Shown: positions 62,427-64,000 of the stretch, one piece after another | How the letters are laid out: each line of letters starts with the position of its first letter | Numbering within the stretch: position 1 is the stretch's first letter | Origin: JAENVT01 sp963805445 | Lineage (GTDB): Bacteria; Actinomycetota; Acidimicrobiia; Acidimicrobiales; Ilumatobacteraceae | Length of the DNA stretch: 64,000 bases | Reading direction: 5' to 3' | Assembly: GCA_963805445.1 (NCBI GenBank) | Contig: CAWDUI010000003.1 | Span: forward strand, 124,001 to 188,000 | Notes under the pieces: model-generated | What the model was told of the DNA's origin: nothing | What the model saw: only the letters and a program-made list of their open reading frames with translations | Database searches by the model: none | Made by a program: the position numbers and the translations under genes

Positions 62427-64000
62427 CCAACGGTTCGTGCGAATCGTCGGCGAGTGAGAGGAAGCTCTCGTCTTCCTGGCCGAAATGCAGTTCGAGAAGT
62501 GCGTGCAGCCCATACAGAAGCCGCTGCAGTTCCTGCACATCAATGCGCGCTGGAGCATTGGCGCCGACCCGCTCGACGACCATGCCGAGCTGCGCTGTCA
62601 GTTTGGCGATCTCGGCGTGCGCCCGACTCATCGTGCCCGTCGGATCGTCCCCGCCGAGCACACCGGCGATGACCGGGTAGAGCAGGCGGTCTTCCTCCGC
62701 CTCGTGGGGACCAATGTCGTCGACCAGCAGGCGATATGCGAGGCGCACCGCATCCATCGCATCGACGTTGCCGGCACCGCCAAGACCGGCGGCAGCAGAG
62801 CTCAACAGGGCCACTTCCGGACGAAGGGTGCGGTGCTCCAGCGCGAACCGTTGCGCCATCGCTGTTCCGGAGTCGTCGAGGCTTGGCTCCCCACGACCGG
62901 CGCCGAGAGCGCGGAGCGCGTTGAGGATCACGGCAACGTCGATGACTTCCTGCAGCAAGGCGCCCGAGGTCGGTGGAAGCACACCGACTGCCGCCGCGAG
63001 CATCGCCAACAACGACAGGATCATCCCTGCCAGCACGCTCTGCAACGCGATGGAGCGAGCCCGCCGGGCGATCAGATGCGCCTCGCCAAGGCGATCGAGC
63101 CGGTCGACAGTCAATACGACATCAGCGGTCTCCGAGGAGGCGGTCGAGCCGCGGGCACCAATCGCAACGCCAACGGTGGCTGCGGCCAGCGCCGGCGCAT
63201 CGTTGATCCCGTCACCGACCATGATCGTGGAACCATTGGCCGTCTCGCGGCGCACGACCTCTACCTTGTCGGCCGGGGACTGCTGCGCAGCGATCTCGTC
63301 GACGCCCAGCATCGCTCCGACCGATGCCGCAACCTCCGCACGGTCGCCAGTCACCATCACCACACGACGAATCCCGCGTCGACGAAGGTTTCGAATCGTC
63401 CGTGCTGCGTCGGGCCGGATCGGATCGCTGAGGATCAGCGCACCTGCCGGCGAACCATCGATGCTGACGAAGACACACACGGCGCCCTCGAACTCAGCGA
63501 GCGATCGGGCCCGGACGACCCAATCCTCATCGCCGGCGACGCCCGCCCATGCACCGTTGCCAACGTGCACTTGCCGCCCCGACACGTGCCCGCCGGCGCC
63601 AGCACCTGGTTGCTCGGATGCATCGGTCGGCACGACCAGTTCGAGACCTCGCCGATGAGCGCTCCGAACGATCGCCGTCGCCAGGACATGGGGTGAGATC
63701 TGATCGAGGGAGGCGGCGAATCGAAGCACCTCGCTCGGCTCGAAGTCCTCGGCCGTCACAATCTCGACGATTGTCGGGCGGCCAACGGTCAGCGTGCCGG
63801 TCTTGTCGAACAACAAGACATCGGCAACTGCCAGTGCCTCGAGCGCGCCGCCGCCCTTCACGACCACGCCCCGACGGGCACACCGCGAGAGCCCCGACAC
63901 GATTGCAACCGGCGCGGCGAGGATCAGCGGACAGGGAGTTGCGACGACCAGCACGGCGACGGCGCGGACTGCATCGCCGGAAACCAGCCATGCCAGACCG
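62401..64000 (-). CDS. P1B-5 type metal ATPase with C-terminal hemerythrin domain (Nia-like), partial
   Basis: The N-terminal half lies beyond the right edge; 532 codons are seen. The transmembrane metal motif is VVATPCPLILAAP, with TPC in place of the CPC of copper pumps; TPC marks the P1B-5 group. The catalytic FDKTGTLTVG, TGDR and VGDGINDAPAL follow, with two further spans. The last 150 residues form a hemerythrin-like four-helix domain (EHRTLRPEV, IGPHEAEEDRLLYPV, MSRAHAEI, LHALLELHFGQEDE). The best-known relative, Sinorhizobium Nia, exports Ni and Fe and is induced by them; the hemerythrin part probably binds di-iron. It is intact so far as visible. Confidence 0.9.
   Translation of the reverse strand, partial: GLAWLVSGDAVRAVAVLVVATPCPLILAAPVAIVSGLSRCARRGVVVKGGGALEALAVADVLLFDKTGTLTVGRPTIVEIVTAEDFEPSEVLRFAASLDQISPHVLATAIVRSAHRRGLELVVPTDASEQPGAGAGGHVSGRQVHVGNGAWAGVAGDEDWVVRARSLAEFEGAVCVFVSIDGSPAGALILSDPIRPDAARTIRNLRRRGIRRVVMVTGDRAEVAASVGAMLGVDEIAAQQSPADKVEVVRRETANGSTIMVGDGINDAPALAAATVGVAIGARGSTASSETADVVLTVDRLDRLGEAHLIARRARSIALQSVLAGMILSLLAMLAAAVGVLPPTSGALLQEVIDVAVILNALRALGAGRGEPSLDDSGTAMAQRFALEHRTLRPEVALLSSAAAGLGGAGNVDAMDAVRLAYRLLVDDIGPHEAEEDRLLYPVIAGVLGGDDPTGTMSRAHAEIAKLTAQLGMVVERVGANAPARIDVQELQRLLYGLHALLELHFGQEDESFLSLADDSHEPLASERVASR

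Noticed and set aside
1..64000. CRISPR array, rRNA, tRNA or origin
   Set aside because: No regularly spaced direct repeats, no ribosomal or tRNA signature and no DnaA-box cluster were noticed in reading the window.

Overview
The window looks like chromosomal DNA of a high-GC actinobacterium, most likely an Acidimicrobiia / Ilumatobacter-type organism (lineage is inference). The signs are a SigK/RskA pair, a GlnX-GlnH-PknG operon, F420-type luciferase-like oxidoreductases, a Ddn-like nitroreductase, a 13E12-type HNH relic, an actinobacterial LexA box, and many start codons placed 6-9 nt behind a TANNNT -10 box with no Shine-Dalgarno (leaderless or near-leaderless transcripts). No tRNA, rRNA, CRISPR array or intact insertion sequence was seen.

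Layout. 1-5.0 kb: partial FAD/GcvT amine dehydrogenase, sigK-rskA, a transposase relic, homocysteine methyltransferase. 5-9 kb: quinone oxidoreductase, a multi-spanning FtsH-like AAA protease with a lipoprotein. 9-15 kb: DinB-superfamily protein between inverted repeats, DNA polymerase IV with a LexA box, HrpA helicase. 15-20 kb: VOC protein, transporter, amidohydrolase, and a divergent soxR/Rieske pair with a MerR-type operator promoter. 20-23 kb: LysM-NlpC/P60 hydrolase, HD protein, agmatinase. 23.3-32 kb: a seven-gene operon glnX-glnH-unknown-pknG-PP2C-VWA-FHA joined by stop/start overlaps. 32-38.8 kb: aminotransferase, two luciferase-like oxidoreductases, an alditol oxidase-type enzyme and a decayed stretch. 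38.8-42.5 kb: two coupled genes, each fusing an N-terminal Rieske domain to a different enzyme (GltS-type FMN/[3Fe-4S] and ThDP). 42.5-50.3 kb: lipoprotein serpin, MtfA-type peptidase, a MarR operon, a PLP dehydratase with a Ddn-like protein, a GGDEF/EAL protein. 50.4-64 kb: dehydrogenases, a PLP decarboxylase, PhyH dioxygenase, methyltransferase, FMN reductase, a DUF559/AbiEi-type protein between two copies of a palindromic repeat, GNAT, a glutamine-synthetase-like ligase divergent from a ThDP enzyme, and a P1B-5 (Nia-type) ATPase with a hemerythrin tail that runs off the right edge.

Two families of dispersed palindromic repeats lie mostly just downstream of stop codons (family 1 near 36.2, 57.4 and 58.3 kb; family 2 near 15.7 and 46.9 kb). 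About two dozen single-base frameshifts interrupt otherwise well-conserved genes, roughly one per 2.7 kb. I read most of them as consensus indel errors rather than gene death, so affected genes are annotated as one CDS with the break points given.
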